From Cricetomys ansorgei (lineage: Eukaryota > Chordata > Mammalia > Rodentia > Nesomyidae): a stretch of 64,000 nt of DNA. Location: assembly GCA_026225945.1 (NCBI GenBank), contig JAMJFZ010001258.1, positions 10,733,001 through 10,797,000 on the forward strand. Direction: 5' to 3'. Below, in pieces: positions 44,372-54,928 of this stretch; the stretch's first letter is position 1; every line of letters begins with the position of its first letter. A program made the position numbers and the translations under genes. A model generated the notes under the pieces. That model made no database searches. It was not told the DNA's origin and was given only the letters and a program-made list of their open reading frames with translations.

Positions 44372-44646
44372 TTGAAATTATTGGAATATTTATGTAATTG
44401 TCTACTTCTGAGGTTTTCTGTCTGATATCGTAATGCTTGGAAACCAGTTTTAACAGTCACTCAGTTGGAGAAATGTAATCTAGGTTATAAATGGGGTGTG
44501 TTTAGAGGTTTGTTTTTTTTTTACCCAAAACTTTGACTCTTTATATGGTGTATTTTGTATCTTGTATTCTGGATTCTTGTCTATTCAGAAAGAAACAATC
44601 AAGACACGTGATGAAAAAGTTGCAACCTGTACTAAATATAAACTAA

Positions 44647-44647
<1 letters not shown>
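44370..44647. other. no recognised feature
   Basis: Short spacer between two TG arrays, with a T-run at 44513-44522. Confidence 0.4.

Positions 44648-44713
<66 letters not shown>
44648..44713 (+). repeat. (TG)n microsatellite
   Basis: About 65 bp of TG with a single ATG interruption. Confidence 0.97.
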
Positions 44714-46735
44714 AAGGCAGAGAAAGATCTTAGGGTTGGAAAATGTCATTAAAATATTGCTAAATGACTTAGCTGCAAATGTTTATCTTTCACTGTTATA
44801 GTAAGAATCATTTTTTAATTCATTACCTGAGTTCTATTATTGTATCTTTTGTTTAAGATGAACCAAGGTGATCTGCTTTTAGTAGGGAGGAACTATTTCA
44901 GTCTCTTATTCAAATATATGCTGGCACCGTTTCCTAGCAAGTATTCAAAGATCTCAAACACTGCAAAACAGATGCAGTGGAATCAAAGCAATGGTCTTGG
45001 AAACCATCTGGTTGCTGCAAAGCTCCCTGGATTGGAGCTCCATCATAAAGGTCTGCAGAACACTATGTCTTTTCTTGGACAGTTTCAGTGCTCAAGGGAA
45101 GTTTGGTTTCTCCATAGCAATTATGAGGATACCACACAAGGGTAATATACAGACCTCAGAGAAAGGAAAGAGTAAGGCTATAGACCTAATGGTGGAGACA
45201 CCATCAGAACCAATGAATGGGGATGCTACCAGTGGAAGGCATAGCATAGCCCTTTGAGAATAAAACTTCTTAAATCTTTAGTGAATTCCACCTTTATAGA
45301 ATACATTACTATTTACTGGTAAATAAATATCTTCACCCGAACGGGAATTTGAAAATGTATTTCTGTTTATTCAAGTGCCTAGAAGATTAATATAACAGCA
45401 TACATTGTATGAAAAATACTTAAAGCTTCCCAGAGGATAGAATATGTCCATAGTGGTTTCTAATGAGTAAATCTAGAGAGTCTTCCAACAAAGAAGCAGT
45501 GCTTAGAGGGCAGAGATGTGAGATCTAATTAATGGAGTAAATTTTATAGAGGAGAAACAGCTTAATAGGCTTTCAGTGCCCCACTAAATTAAATTGAATA
45601 ATTAATGTGATGTAATTTAAAAGGTGGGGCTAGAATAATACTATTTTCATGATTGTCTACATAAGAATTTTATTGAAATACAACATCTGTACTATAAAAT
45701 GTATTCATTTATTTCAAGTACAAAATTTAATACCTCTTATTATATTTATAGTTATGAAAGTATCAACATTATTTAAGCATTGCTATTTTTAAAAATTATT
45801 TAGGAAGCCTCTGGGTTCTATATAAGTAAAATGCTCAGAAGCTTGGTCGATCCATTTATTCTTACTGCAATTTTTCTTTCTTTCTTTTTTTGTATTTGTG
45901 AAATATCAAATATTGCCAGTAAAGTGATGGGCGCCAATCAGGTACAGCAGCCACTACCTCACTCATGTCAATTAGGAGCTGTGTTAGTTGAGAACCGAGT
46001 AGTGTAAAGAACAAGAAGCTAATGTATCTGAGAATAGAGCTTCTAAGGAGGTGGGGAAAGGAGTGGAGAAGACCAAGTCAGTCTGAGCATGAGTGCTGAA
46101 GACCAGAAAGAAGCCCAGAGAATGCAGAACGTAGGGCCCAGGGGGAAGAGGGTTTAGGAAAAAACACCTGGGAAGGTGCCAAGAGCTGTGACACAAAGGA
46201 ACTTGCAGATCATAACTAAGTCTGTTAATCTAAATCCGTTGGCGAGTCATTAGATGACTGTAAACATAAGGTATCGCTTTTGTGTCTTAATATGTGGACT
46301 CTGAAAAACGTGAGTTTATGGAGGCAAGAAGGGAAGCAGGAAGATTAGAGAGAGTGTCTGCATTACCACAGGCAAGTTGTATGAAAGGCTTAAGTGAGAA
46401 AGGTAGCAGTAGATGGGAAGGAGAAAAACTACCTGTCTTTGACTGGGTACTTCCACAACTGAAGACAATGACTCACCCTCTACCAAAATCCATCAGTACC
46501 AGTAGGTCATGAGGTCCTCTGGCACCCATGATTAATTGTTGATGAGCTCATGTTGTACTGGACCAGTGCACGCAACTTCCCCTGCTGTGAATTCATGATA
46601 GCAATGGCTGTGTCATGATGTCCAAAAGATGGCACTTCTCAGCCTTTCTCCATGTCATCCAGATCTTATATTATGTCAGAACCTTCCGTAATGTCTTCTG
46701 AGCCCAAGAGAAGATGGAGGAATATGAATAGTGTT
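44714..46735. other. long unrecognised stretch, no supported gene
   Basis: About 2 kb. Overlapping 101- and 88-codon plus frames at 44840-45257 were inspected; they show no domain and no flanking splice or promoter pattern. An AT-rich segment with TAAATTAAATTGAATAATTA lies near 45590. Confidence 0.4.
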
Positions 46736-46739
46736 TTCA

Positions 46740-47455
46740 GTATATTTCAAAGTCAGTTCATATTTATGTATCAAATATTCTTTTCTCCTAGCCCTCATCA
46801 GCACATCTCATCTCTTTTGAGATGATACCTCATCATAATTTTTATTTGTATTTCCCTGATGATTGGTAATATTGACAATCTTCATACCAATTAGTTGTTC
46901 ATATATCTTTGAAAAAAATGATTAAAGAAATCATTTGCCATTGTTAGTTGGGTTACTTGTTTTCTGGCTATTGAGTTTTATGGGATCCTCATCTATTTCA
47001 CACATTAACCACTTATCAGATATACGGTTTATAGTTATCTGCAGATTGCCTTTTCATTTCATTATCTGCTTTCTTTGCTGCCTACAAGCTTTAAAAGTCG
47101 ATGCCGTTCCATTTAGTTTTTATTTACTTTTTGCCCAAGGTTTGGGTACTCCATGCAACAAATGTTCTGCCCATGCCAATAGTAAGGAATTTTATGGTGT
47201 TAGTTACAAACAAGGCTTTAATCCATTTCAGTTATTGTCTGTGTATGTTGCAAGATCAAGGTGAATGTTCATTCTTCTGTTCTTTGTATACACAGTTTCC
47301 ACAACATCCCTGGTTGAAGAGAGTTATCTTCTCACAGCATTGTGCTTGGCATCCTGTCCAAGGTTAAGTGTCCCTAAATGTAGAGTTTTATTTCTGTACT
47401 GCTTATTCTATTCCATCAATGTCTGTGTCATTTGCCACTTTTCCTGCTAATTTTA
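46740..47455 (-). mobile_element. ancient L1M ORF2 3' region, antisense
   Basis: Ordered antisense phrases: TTTGTATTTCCCTGATGATT, TTGACAATCTTCATACCAAT, TTATCAGATATACGGTTTAT, GGCTTTAATCCATTTCAGTT, GTATGTTGCAAGATCAAGGT, CCCTGGTTGAAGAGAGTTAT, ACAGCATTGTGCTTGGCATC and CTATTCCATCAATGTCTGTG. They match the inverted 3' half of ORF2 in old L1M elements (gatgattggtgatgttgagc ... ttatcagatatatggtttgc ... ttcttggcacccttgtc ... ttccattggtctatgtg). The plus-strand frames of 109 and 88 codons here are antisense L1, not genes. Confidence 0.8.
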
Positions 47456-47515
47456 TTCATCAGCTGAAAACATGAAGCAGTGAACAAATGGGAAGCAGGA
47501 CAAGGTTACAAACCC

Positions 47516-47627
47516 TCAAATTCCACCTCTGGTGGCATAGTTCTTCCAACGAGGTTGCTATTTCTAAGCCTCCCCCAAACAGCGCTACCAAGTGCAGCCA
47601 GGTATTCAAATATGTGAGCCTGCAAAT
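47516..47627 (-). mobile_element. ORR1/MaLR-type LTR 5' fragment
   Basis: AAATTCCACCTCTGGTGGCA, AGTTCTTCCAACGAGGTTGC, CTACCAAGTGCAGCCAGG and TATTCAAATATGTGAGCC are the antisense of the same LTR 5' part seen at 10.9 and 62.6 kb. It directly follows the L1M piece. Confidence 0.65.
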
Positions 47628-47981
47628 AGCAATAAGTTAACTTCGTGTCTTTCATTTTGAATGTCTTTTCTTTTTCTTATCTAGTTACTCTGGCTAGGAC
47701 TGCCAGTACTATTTGGAATAGAAATGACTAATGAGAAGTTATGTCTTATTCCTGATTATAGAGGTAAATATTTCATCTTCAGACTACTGAGTATAATGAA
47801 CAGAGCCTTTGAAATATTGGAACGTCTTCAGTGAACTATGAAATGACATATGCTCTGCTGTTCAACAGCTCTGAGTCTAGTAGTAAATATGTGTAATAAG
47901 GTCATTATGTAAAATAGTCACGGTCATTCTGGTGGTAATCACCATCTACTGAACTCTTACCACAAGTCTTGAAATCTTCAA

Positions 47982-47983
<2 letters not shown>
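47628..47983. other. no recognised feature
   Basis: About 350 bp, nothing supportable. Confidence 0.4.
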
Positions 47984-48028
<45 letters not shown>

Positions 48029-48035
48029 TGTGTGT
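47984..48035 (+). repeat. (TG)n microsatellite
   Basis: About 50 bp of TG with one ATG interruption, just before the L1 tail. The 132-codon frame starting at 47969 runs through it into L1 and is spurious. Confidence 0.97.
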
Positions 48036-48376
48036 TCATTCTTTCAAAAGTAGTTTTCAAATTATTGACTTTTTATTTTTATTTATTCTTCTCTCATACA
48101 TCCCTCCCTATTTCCCCTCCCTCTAGCCTGCCCAGTTCCCCCTCCCCGACTTTTCCTTTTCCCCAGTTCCATTCCCCCTCTGCTTCCCTTCAGAAAGAAG
48201 CAGTCTTCCCAGGGATATCAGCCATATGTGGCACAAGAGGATGCAATCAAGCTAGGCACCAACCCTCATTTCAAGGCTGGCCTAGGCAATCAGTAGGAAG
48301 GAAAGGGTCCCATGAGTGGGCAAACTTGTCAGAGGCATCCCTATTCCTACTGTTAGGAATCCCATAAAAACACCAA

Positions 48377-48570
48377 GGTAAGCCTGGCAGTGATGGCACA
48401 TGCCTTTAATCCCAGCACTCAGGAGGCAGAGGAAGGCAGATTGCTGTGTGTTCAAGGCCAGCCTAGCCTATAGAGTGAGTTTCAGGGAAGCCAGAGTTAC
48501 CACAGAGAAACCCTGTCTCAAAAAATAAAAACAACAACAACAAAAAAAAAACCCCACAAACAAACAAACA
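48377..48570 (+). mobile_element. complete B1 SINE inserted in L1, with target-site duplication
   Basis: GCCTGGCAGTGATGGCACAT, GCCTTTAATCCCAGCACTCA, GGAGGCAGAGGAAGGCAGAT, GTGTTCAAGGCCAGCCTAGC and CACAGAGAAACCCTGTCTCA form a full B1 with an A-rich (ACA)n(AAAC)n tail. The flanks AAAAACACCAA (48366-48376) and AAAAACACTAA (48571-48581) form an 11-bp target duplication with one mismatch, and both match one continuous L1 phrase. Little diverged, so younger than its L1 host. Confidence 0.95.
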
Positions 48571-48731
48571 AAAAACACTAAACTAGCAACCATAATACAT
48601 ATGCAGAGGACACAGCACCAACTCAGTGACTATATCCTCATCTGTGTGAGGCCCTATGAGCCCTGTTCAGTTGAGTTTGTTGGCCATGTTCTCCTGATGA
48701 CTTTGACCTTTTGGTTCTTATGATGTTTTCT

Positions 48732-48804
48732 CCTCCATGCATGTATGTGTATGTGTGTGTGTGTGTCTGTGTGTGTGTGTGTCTGTGTGTATATATATAT
48801 ATAT
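48732..48804 (+). repeat. (TG)n(AT)n compound microsatellite
   Basis: ATGTGTATGTGTGTGTGTGT with TCTG interruptions and a terminal ATATATATATATATATGG, inside the L1 3' UTR. Confidence 0.95.
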
Positions 48805-48989
48805 GGAGGGATCCAATGGAGATCTCCTATTTGGATTCTACCAACTAATTTTTGGCTGTGGGTCTCTGCATCTGCTCCTGTTAAGGGCTGGCAATGATTT
48901 GGCTAGGCAACAATCTATGAGCATACCAGGATATCATTAGGAGTCATTTCAGTGATTTTTTTTCCATTCATGTTTAGTTCGACCCTAAA

Positions 48990-49475
48990 AAAAAAAAAGC
49001 TACATATGCAAAATGTAGTATTACTCAGCTATTTAAAAAAATTGACATTATGAAATTTGCAAGCAAATGGATGGAACTAGAAAAGAATCATACTGAAAGA
49101 GGTAACCCAGTCCCAGAAAGACAAACATGGTATGTATTCACTTGTCAGTGGATGTTAGCTATTGAATAAAGAACAGTCTTGCTACAATTCACAGACCCAG
49201 AGAGGCTAGGTAATAAGGAGGACTCTGGGGAAGGGATGCATAGACCTCCCCAGGAAGGGAAAAGAGAATGGATTTTGTGGATAGAATTGAGGCAGGTGGG
49301 GATGGGAACAGAAGGGATCAGCTGAAGAAAGTAGGGGAGGGAGACAGTAAGGGTGAGAGACAATGGGAACTGTGTGGTGTCTTGGAGGAGGTGGAAATCT
49401 AGTGCATGGAAATTTTGGAATTTACAAGGGTGACCACAGCGAGGCCTCCTAGTAATGAAAGAACAATTGTCACAG
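48990..49475 (+). mobile_element. L1 (Lx-type) ORF2 end and proximal 3' UTR, sense; inverted 5' part
   Basis: Sense L1 phrases: TAGTATTACTCAGCTATTTA, TTGCAAGCAAATGGATGGAA, CTAGAAAAGAATCATACTGA, GAGGTAACCCAGTCCCAGAA, AGACAAACATGGTATGTATT, CAATTCACAGACCCAGAGAG, AGGGATGCATAGACCTCCCC, ATTTACAAGGGTGACCACAG. These are the last ORF2 codons and the start of the 3' UTR, in the opposite orientation to the adjoining 48060-48965 piece. The 112-codon minus frame at 49145-49483 is antisense to this UTR and is not a gene. Confidence 0.85.
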
Positions 49476-51345
49476 AAGTACATCTACCCTGGGATGGTCC
49501 CTACCTGAGGACAAATGTACACAGGTGTATATTTGGGGACAATCATCGTCCAAACCCAGGACAAGCTTAAATGCTGCACTGTTCTCTCCACACATACATA
49601 TACCGCTGCCTGTTGTCCCAGTGCTTAGGGCATAGTCAACTCTAATGTCCAGTGGAGATCAGAGGCTTTATATACCAGTAGGGAACAAATGAAGCAAACA
49701 TCAATATGGATCCAAAAGTTACCAGTGTGTCCCTAACTCACAATATTGGTCACCCATTGGAAGTGTGGCTGCGATTGTTCCCATCCTGGACGATCTCCTT
49801 CCTCCATATGAAGGGGCATAGTGATATCTACCTATACTTTTTTGTCTTACAGTTTCATCATCCTTTTGCTGAACTTCTTCTTGTCAGGATTTCAAGCCTT
49901 CCCAGGACTCATATATACAGCATTTGGCTTCTGTCTTTACTTTTTCCGTCTAAAAATGCTATGTAAACCCAAGTCATGTCATGACATATTGGCTTTCTGG
50001 TAAACTAGACAGGATCCACTCTGTTTCTCTTTTGCTTTCATCTCTGACTGAATGCTTTAGCATCTTATGGAGCCAGTATATATGTCAATCAAAATCACTC
50101 AGATCTCTGAGATCTTCTCCTTACTTGTAAATACCTTATTCTGTCATGAGGGCTCAGCAAAGACACTAAAGTCTCATACCAAGCCTAAGGTCTATGACAA
50201 ATCAATCTCTGTCTGTCTTTGTAGTAAATACAATACTAATTACCTCAGTGAACTGAGTGTCAACCACAATCTCTTCTATGCCAGACTCTCAGTAATGACT
50301 CTCCTTTCTCTATTGATTTTTGGACCCTAGTACTTATGGGCACTTCAGCCAGTGATAACCAAGCATCCCATTCCTACTGGCTCATATGAGTTGGTCCATC
50401 AGTGACTGATTTATTTTATATGTGCCCATATTATGTAGTCTTTGTCTCAAGAATGGATAAGTAGTCATATTACTCAGTTTTTCCCTTCTAGGACATATAA
50501 ACCGATCTTATCCAATCTGTGACCCATAGCCTCAGACCATAGATTGTTAGAGGCTCTTTTATTTCTTTATTTATTGTTAACACAACAATACTAGTTGTAT
50601 TCCCAAATCCAACTAGGTCAGATGCATTTTATTTCTAGATTCCTATAGATTCCTGAACTGATCCCTTTCTCTGTAATAAAGGTAAGACCTGAGAGTTGCT
50701 TTCTATCATTTCCACCACGCTCCCTTTCTCCTCAGTTTGATTTTTACCATAGGTTTCAAGTTTTTGAATACTTGGAGGAGAATTTTAGCAAAGACCTAAT
50801 TTCATGTTTGTTGTAGGTGTCTCTCACAAGGAATGAGCAACTGCTACTACATCAAAGAATGTCATCATCCAATAAAACATGGGGAAGGTAGCCATGATGC
50901 TCTACCTTCACATGGGTCAACAACTGTCATTTGTTTTAGAATCTATTTCAGGGGCCATGGAACTATATCACTGGGGAGGTTGCTGTCTGGGCAACACTTT
51001 TGCTGAATGTACCCAGGCTAACTTGCTGAACCAAGGAGTTTATTGGTATTTCTTGCTGGAACATGGGTGACACAAAAGCAGACACATCAACAAATCTCCA
51101 TCTCAGATGTGTGATCACTCATGAAATCTGCATCCCTGGAGATCTTTGACAGTTTGCAGCAAGTCTCACCCAAGAAAGTCTCCTTTTCAAAAACTGTTTC
51201 CCACTTATATAAACTCAGAGAAGGGCCTCTTGAGCTTCCTGAGTAAGGTATATGAATAAGCCAGTTTAGTCTGGCTTATGAGCATGGTTCCTCTCCCTAC
51301 AATGGATTGTAATGCAATAAACCAATCCCAAACCCTTTTCTAGAT
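49476..51345 (+). mobile_element. possible endogenous retrovirus remnant with LTR-like 3' end
   Basis: About 1.9 kb with no recognised LINE or SINE. The last part has the layout of an LTR: TATATAAA at 51206-51213, then about 100 bp, then AATAAA at 51316-51321, with GAGCATGGTTCC and CTACAATGG in between. Upstream plus-strand frames of 86, 60, 87 and 63 codons (49706-51070) are short, in different frames and show no clear Gag, Pol or Env motif; one (49821-50003) is hydrophobic. If viral, it is heavily decayed and non-functional. An unrelated non-coding transcript or chance remain possible. Confidence 0.3.
51206..51321 (+). promoter_or_regulatory. TATA-box / polyadenylation-signal pair, LTR-like
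   Basis: CTTATATAAACTCAGAG and, about 110 bp downstream, GCAATAAACC. This spacing matches a compact retroviral R/U5 arrangement. Function is not shown. Confidence 0.35.
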
Positions 51346-51880
51346 ACAATAGAAACACAGAATAAAATACAAAAGAAGCCCTCCCGCCCTGGAGCACATG
51401 TGCTAACAAGTGAGATAGGCAATACAGAAAACTTCATCAGCAAATATGTATGGTACACCAGAAGATGAAAGAAGACATCTAGGTAGATGAATACAGTTGA
51501 GTTTTTATTTTCAGGGGAAGAATATTTTATCTAGATTGACCAGAAGCTATCCCATGGAGAATATGACTTTTGAAAAAGTTCCAAATGGACCAAAAGGGTG
51601 ATTTCTGGGTATCCAGGCAAAGAGAACTACAAGGCAGGAGACTAGCATGAGCTAAAACTCAAGGCAGACATGCGACTTTGATATCTTGGGAAAAGCCCAG
51701 AGAACATGATAACAGTAGTAACACGAGGGTGGATGAATGTAGGGGAGGAAATGATCAGACATGTCAGAAGGGCTGGTCATGTGGGGTCCTGAAGGAGAAG
51801 GTCAGAATTCATGTTCTCATGTATGAAAGTTGCCCATGGACAGTAATTTATTTTCTTTTTTCTCATCAATACTAAACTAT
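51346..51880 (+). mobile_element. possible ancient mammalian repeat
   Basis: GGTATCCAGGCAAAGAGAAC, AGACTAGCATGAGCTAAAAC and AAGGGCTGGTCATGTGGGGT resemble the middle of the same old repeat class suspected at 41.5-42.1 kb (attccaggcagagggaacag ... gccagatcatgtagggcc). Low certainty. Confidence 0.3.
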
Positions 51881-52540
51881 GCCACTGACCCTTTATAGAA
51901 CTCAGATTCTCTTTTATCATCCAAACATCATTATCCCAGTTGCAGAAAATAAAGTACACGGACTTTCACTTTGTGAAGCTGATAGTTCTATGAATGACTG
52001 GGAATATTAGCAAGGAAATAAAAGAAGCATGTAAAATTGATTGTGAATCTACTCCAGGACTTCAATAGAAGAAATGCTGAGCCTTTTTTAGTTCCACCCT
52101 TGCGGGAAGCATGGAGACACATTTCTCAAAGTGGTAAAATAAATAACATCAAGGATATATCTTGAATGATTGAAAAATCAAAGCAAGTTGGCATTAAGTC
52201 TTAAATTCTAGTGCCTTTATATATAAAATATGCTGGAGGAACTTAGTTCATACTGAGTTCCAACAAAACGAAATGAGGCATTTTAATGAGAAATGTCATT
52301 TTCTTGGTTGATAAAAGGACAGGACAACAAAAAATGATAAAACCAGTCAACATCACTAAAGCTCCCCTGTGTCATATCGAGTATTTCATTTTGATGTATT
52401 TGTCAAGCCCTTTGGGTTTTGGGGGGAAGGAAGCAGTATATGAGAAAGAAGAATTATTCAACATTTATTTCTAGCTGTCATTGTTTTCAATATTGAACAG
52501 ATATAGAATGAAATTTTATCTTTCTGTCTGCTGCTTTTTA
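51881..52540. other. no recognised feature
   Basis: About 660 bp, AT-rich. A 62-codon frame (52286-52474) without domain. Confidence 0.4.
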
Positions 52541-53240
52541 ATAAAAATCTTTATAAAAAACTACATTTTTTTTGGATTCTAGATGCCTTTTATAAATAGG
52601 ACTCAGTTGAGCTTTGTTGAAATCTAGAGAGGGTCGTGTGCTATGCATAACTTTTTATTTACAATTAAGTTAAGAAACCAAGACACTGTCCCTGCAAGTT
52701 GTCAGGAGACGGCCATGACGAAGTGTTATGTCTCTTAGAAAGTCCCTCAGTATGGAGCACGTTTGACAAGCTCTGTGGTGATTCCAGAACAGGCAGATGG
52801 GCCTGATAGTCAATTAGTGATCTGGGTTCCTGGGGGAGTTTACCCGTAATGGGCAGGTCCAGGCCTTAGGTCTAGAACACCAGAGAAGAAGATGAATATG
52901 AGAGTGAAGTAAAGCAACTTTCTTGTAACAGGTCACACAGGATCTTCTGTCAGACTCCCCTTTGGAGAATCGGCCCCATTAAAGCTTTGGGATGATTTAT
53001 TCTGTCTAATCTGCCACCTGGGGAATTTCATTTTCACCTGTGTAGCCAATGACCTGATGCAGACATAAAATAGTCAAACTGGGGTTCACTTCCTTCTAAG
53101 ATTTATGAAACTTTGCAAAAACAAAAAATCACGAAAACAAAACCAACTCTTTCTGCCCAACATTTCACAATTTCCTCTTATTTCATTCCTCTAGTGAAAA
53201 ATCACAACGGCTTTCATATAAAGGCCATAGGTAGCAGGTA
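52541..53240. other. unique block, candidate non-coding regulatory DNA
   Basis: No repeat recognised. The part 52640-53060 is less AT-rich than its surroundings and carries two E-boxes of the CACCTG type (GCCACCTGGGG near 53020 and TTCACCTGTGTAG near 53036), a CATTAAAGCTTTG word near 52978 and TCAATTAGTGATC near 52812. A regulatory role is only inferred. Confidence 0.25.
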
Positions 53241-53890
53241 TGGATAAATGAATAAAATTATCAGGATGATACATTTCAGATTTTAGACCACCATCATCTC
53301 AATAAGCACTGAAGATCTGAGTTATGAAATCAAATATTCAGAATGCCAGAAGTAAAACATATCTAATAGGGGAATCGTGAAGTGTTCAGAAACAATAGAA
53401 AGGAGGTTGTCACATTGTGTCTATACACATTGTGGCTATATCTGATAGATAATAAGACATAGACTGAGGAATTATGAAATCCCTTCCTATAAAGTGACAA
53501 GGAAGAGATACCTGGCTTATATAAATATGGTACCAAATTCTACCTGCAAAGAAGTAGCTGCTGCTTGTGTTAATTATTTCTGTTCTCTGATTCTGGTATT
53601 TGAAGGATAGAGATCATTGAATTTAACATTTACCTTTGAAAGCTGAGATGCGGAGCATTCACATTCCATAAATGGTTGGTAGATGACCTAATCATTCAAG
53701 ATAAATTTTCATGGTATGGTGTGAAATCATTCATGCATACATATACAAGTACATATATATTGTAAACTTCATGAATTTGTCATAGTAAACATCTACAATT
53801 TATCAAATATTGCATGTCTTTTGTATATTTCCCATCAAAGTTGTCCCTATTCATTATACAAAGCAAATCAAATGTTTTATTTTTATGTTT
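53241..53890. other. no recognised feature
   Basis: About 650 bp, AT-rich, nothing supportable. Confidence 0.4.
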
Positions 53891-53897
53891 TAAGTCT

Positions 53898-54241
53898 TTC
53901 TTGTGTGTGTGCTGTGTGTGTATGTTGTGTATATGTATGTGTGTGTATTTATGTATGTGTGCATGTATATGTGTGTGTGGGTATGTGTGTGTCTGTGCAT
54001 CTATGGTGTGTGTGTGTGTGCATATGTGTGTGTGTGGTGTGTGTGTGTGTGTGTGTGGTGTGTCTGTATGTGGTATGTGTCTGTATGTGTGTATGTTAAT
54101 ATGTGTGTGTATGTGAGTATGTGTGTGTATGTGTGTGTGTATGTGTGTGTTGTGTGTATGTTATGTGTGCATGTGTGTATATGTGTGTGTATATGCGTGT
54201 GTTGTGTTTGTCTGTATGTGAGTATGTGTGCGTGTGTGTTT
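53898..54241 (+). repeat. complex TG-rich array
   Basis: About 345 bp of TGTG/TATG/GCATG units without long pure runs. All reported frames of 92-116 codons here (Cys/Val/Met-rich) are products of the repeat. Confidence 0.95.
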
Positions 54242-54283
54242 ACAGAGGGTTAAATATCAACCTCAATCACTTCTCCAACCACA

Positions 54284-54502
54284 CTTTTTTTTTTAAGAGT
54301 CTCTCACTGAGCTTGAAGTCCATCATTTTTGACAGAATAACTGCAAGGAATCTCCTGTGCTCTGCCTGCCTTTGCTTCCTTGGACTGGGACTGCAGACAT
54401 GGGTCACACCTGGCTTTTAAGTAGGTGCTAAACATCCACCCCAGGTCCTTATTTGTGCACAGCAAGCATCTCACTCACTGAGACATCTCCCTATCTCCCC
54501 AG
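54284..54502 (-). mobile_element. B4-family SINE
   Basis: T-run, then GAGTCTCTCACTGAGCTTGA, CCTGTGCTCTGCCTGCCTTT, GGGACTGCAGACATGGGTCA, CACCTGGCTTTTAAGTAGG, CACCCCAGGTCCTTATTTGT and CACTGAGACATCTCCCTATC: antisense B4, B1-like part first and tRNA-like head last. It lies directly after the TG array. Confidence 0.8.
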
Positions 54503-54640
54503 CGTTCTGCTAACACTTTACTATTTCTAGGTTTCCCTCCACCTCACCTTACCCAGTCTGGAATTCCCTCTGCTATAAAAACCCACGCCCACAATGTTAA
54601 CCTGTAGCCGTTGCTACTGTGCTTTTTAACACTCTAGCAC

Positions 54641-54692
54641 AGGAAAGACAAAAGAAGGATAGGAAGAAAAAGAAGAGAGAGAGGGAGAGACA

Positions 54693-54790
<98 letters not shown>

Positions 54791-54792
54791 AA
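54641..54792 (+). repeat. polypurine tract: (GA/CAGA)n then (GAAA)n
   Basis: About 150 bp of nearly pure purine on the plus strand. AGAGAGAGAGGGAGAGACAG units lead to three CAGAGAGAGA repeats and then about 18 GAAA units (54721-54791). The 82-codon Arg/Lys/Glu frame across it is low complexity and not a gene. Confidence 0.97.
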
Positions 54793-54928
54793 TTTTTAGT
54801 ACCTAAAAAAGAGAGAAATATTCACAGCTCCTATTGCTGTCTGAATCTGGAGAGCAGGAGCTGCTAGTGAGCTGAGCTAATGTTTAAATGCAATATTCTG
54901 AAACCTAATTCTTCCTACCAAAGTCCCT
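54793..54928. other. no recognised feature
   Basis: Short spacer after the polypurine tract. Confidence 0.4.

Larger units (their letters stand above)
48060..48965 (-). mobile_element. L1 (Lx-type) distal 3' UTR, antisense; 3' part of an inverted L1
   Basis: Starts with the antisense poly-A (TTTTTATTTTTATTTATTC) and the pyrimidine-rich tract CCCTCCCTCTAGCCTGCCC. It continues GGGATATCAGCCATATGTGG, AAGCTAGGCACCAACCCTCA, AGGAAAGGGTCCCATGAGTG, ATATGCAGAGGACACAGCAC, CCCTATGAGCCCTGTTCAGT, TTGGCTGTGGGTCTCTGCAT and GAGCATACCAGGATATCATT. This is the rodent L1 3' UTR read backwards. It is interrupted by a B1 (48377-48570) and a TG/AT run (48737-48803). Confidence 0.85.

Noticed and set aside
46935..47450. 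Plus-strand frames of 109, 88 and 61 codons that look membrane-like
   Set aside because: They are antisense L1M ORF2 sequence; the hydrophobic look comes from reading A-rich L1 DNA backwards.
48060..48367. 132-codon frame with a Ser/Pro-rich region
   Set aside because: TG microsatellite followed by the antisense pyrimidine tract of the L1 3' UTR.
53814..54420. Overlapping frames of 92-116 codons rich in Cys, Val and Met
   Set aside because: Products of the complex TG array plus the adjoining B4 SINE.
54619..54867. 82-codon Arg/Lys/Glu-rich frame resembling a nuclear basic region
   Set aside because: Encoded by the GA/GAAA polypurine tract; low complexity and no gene context.
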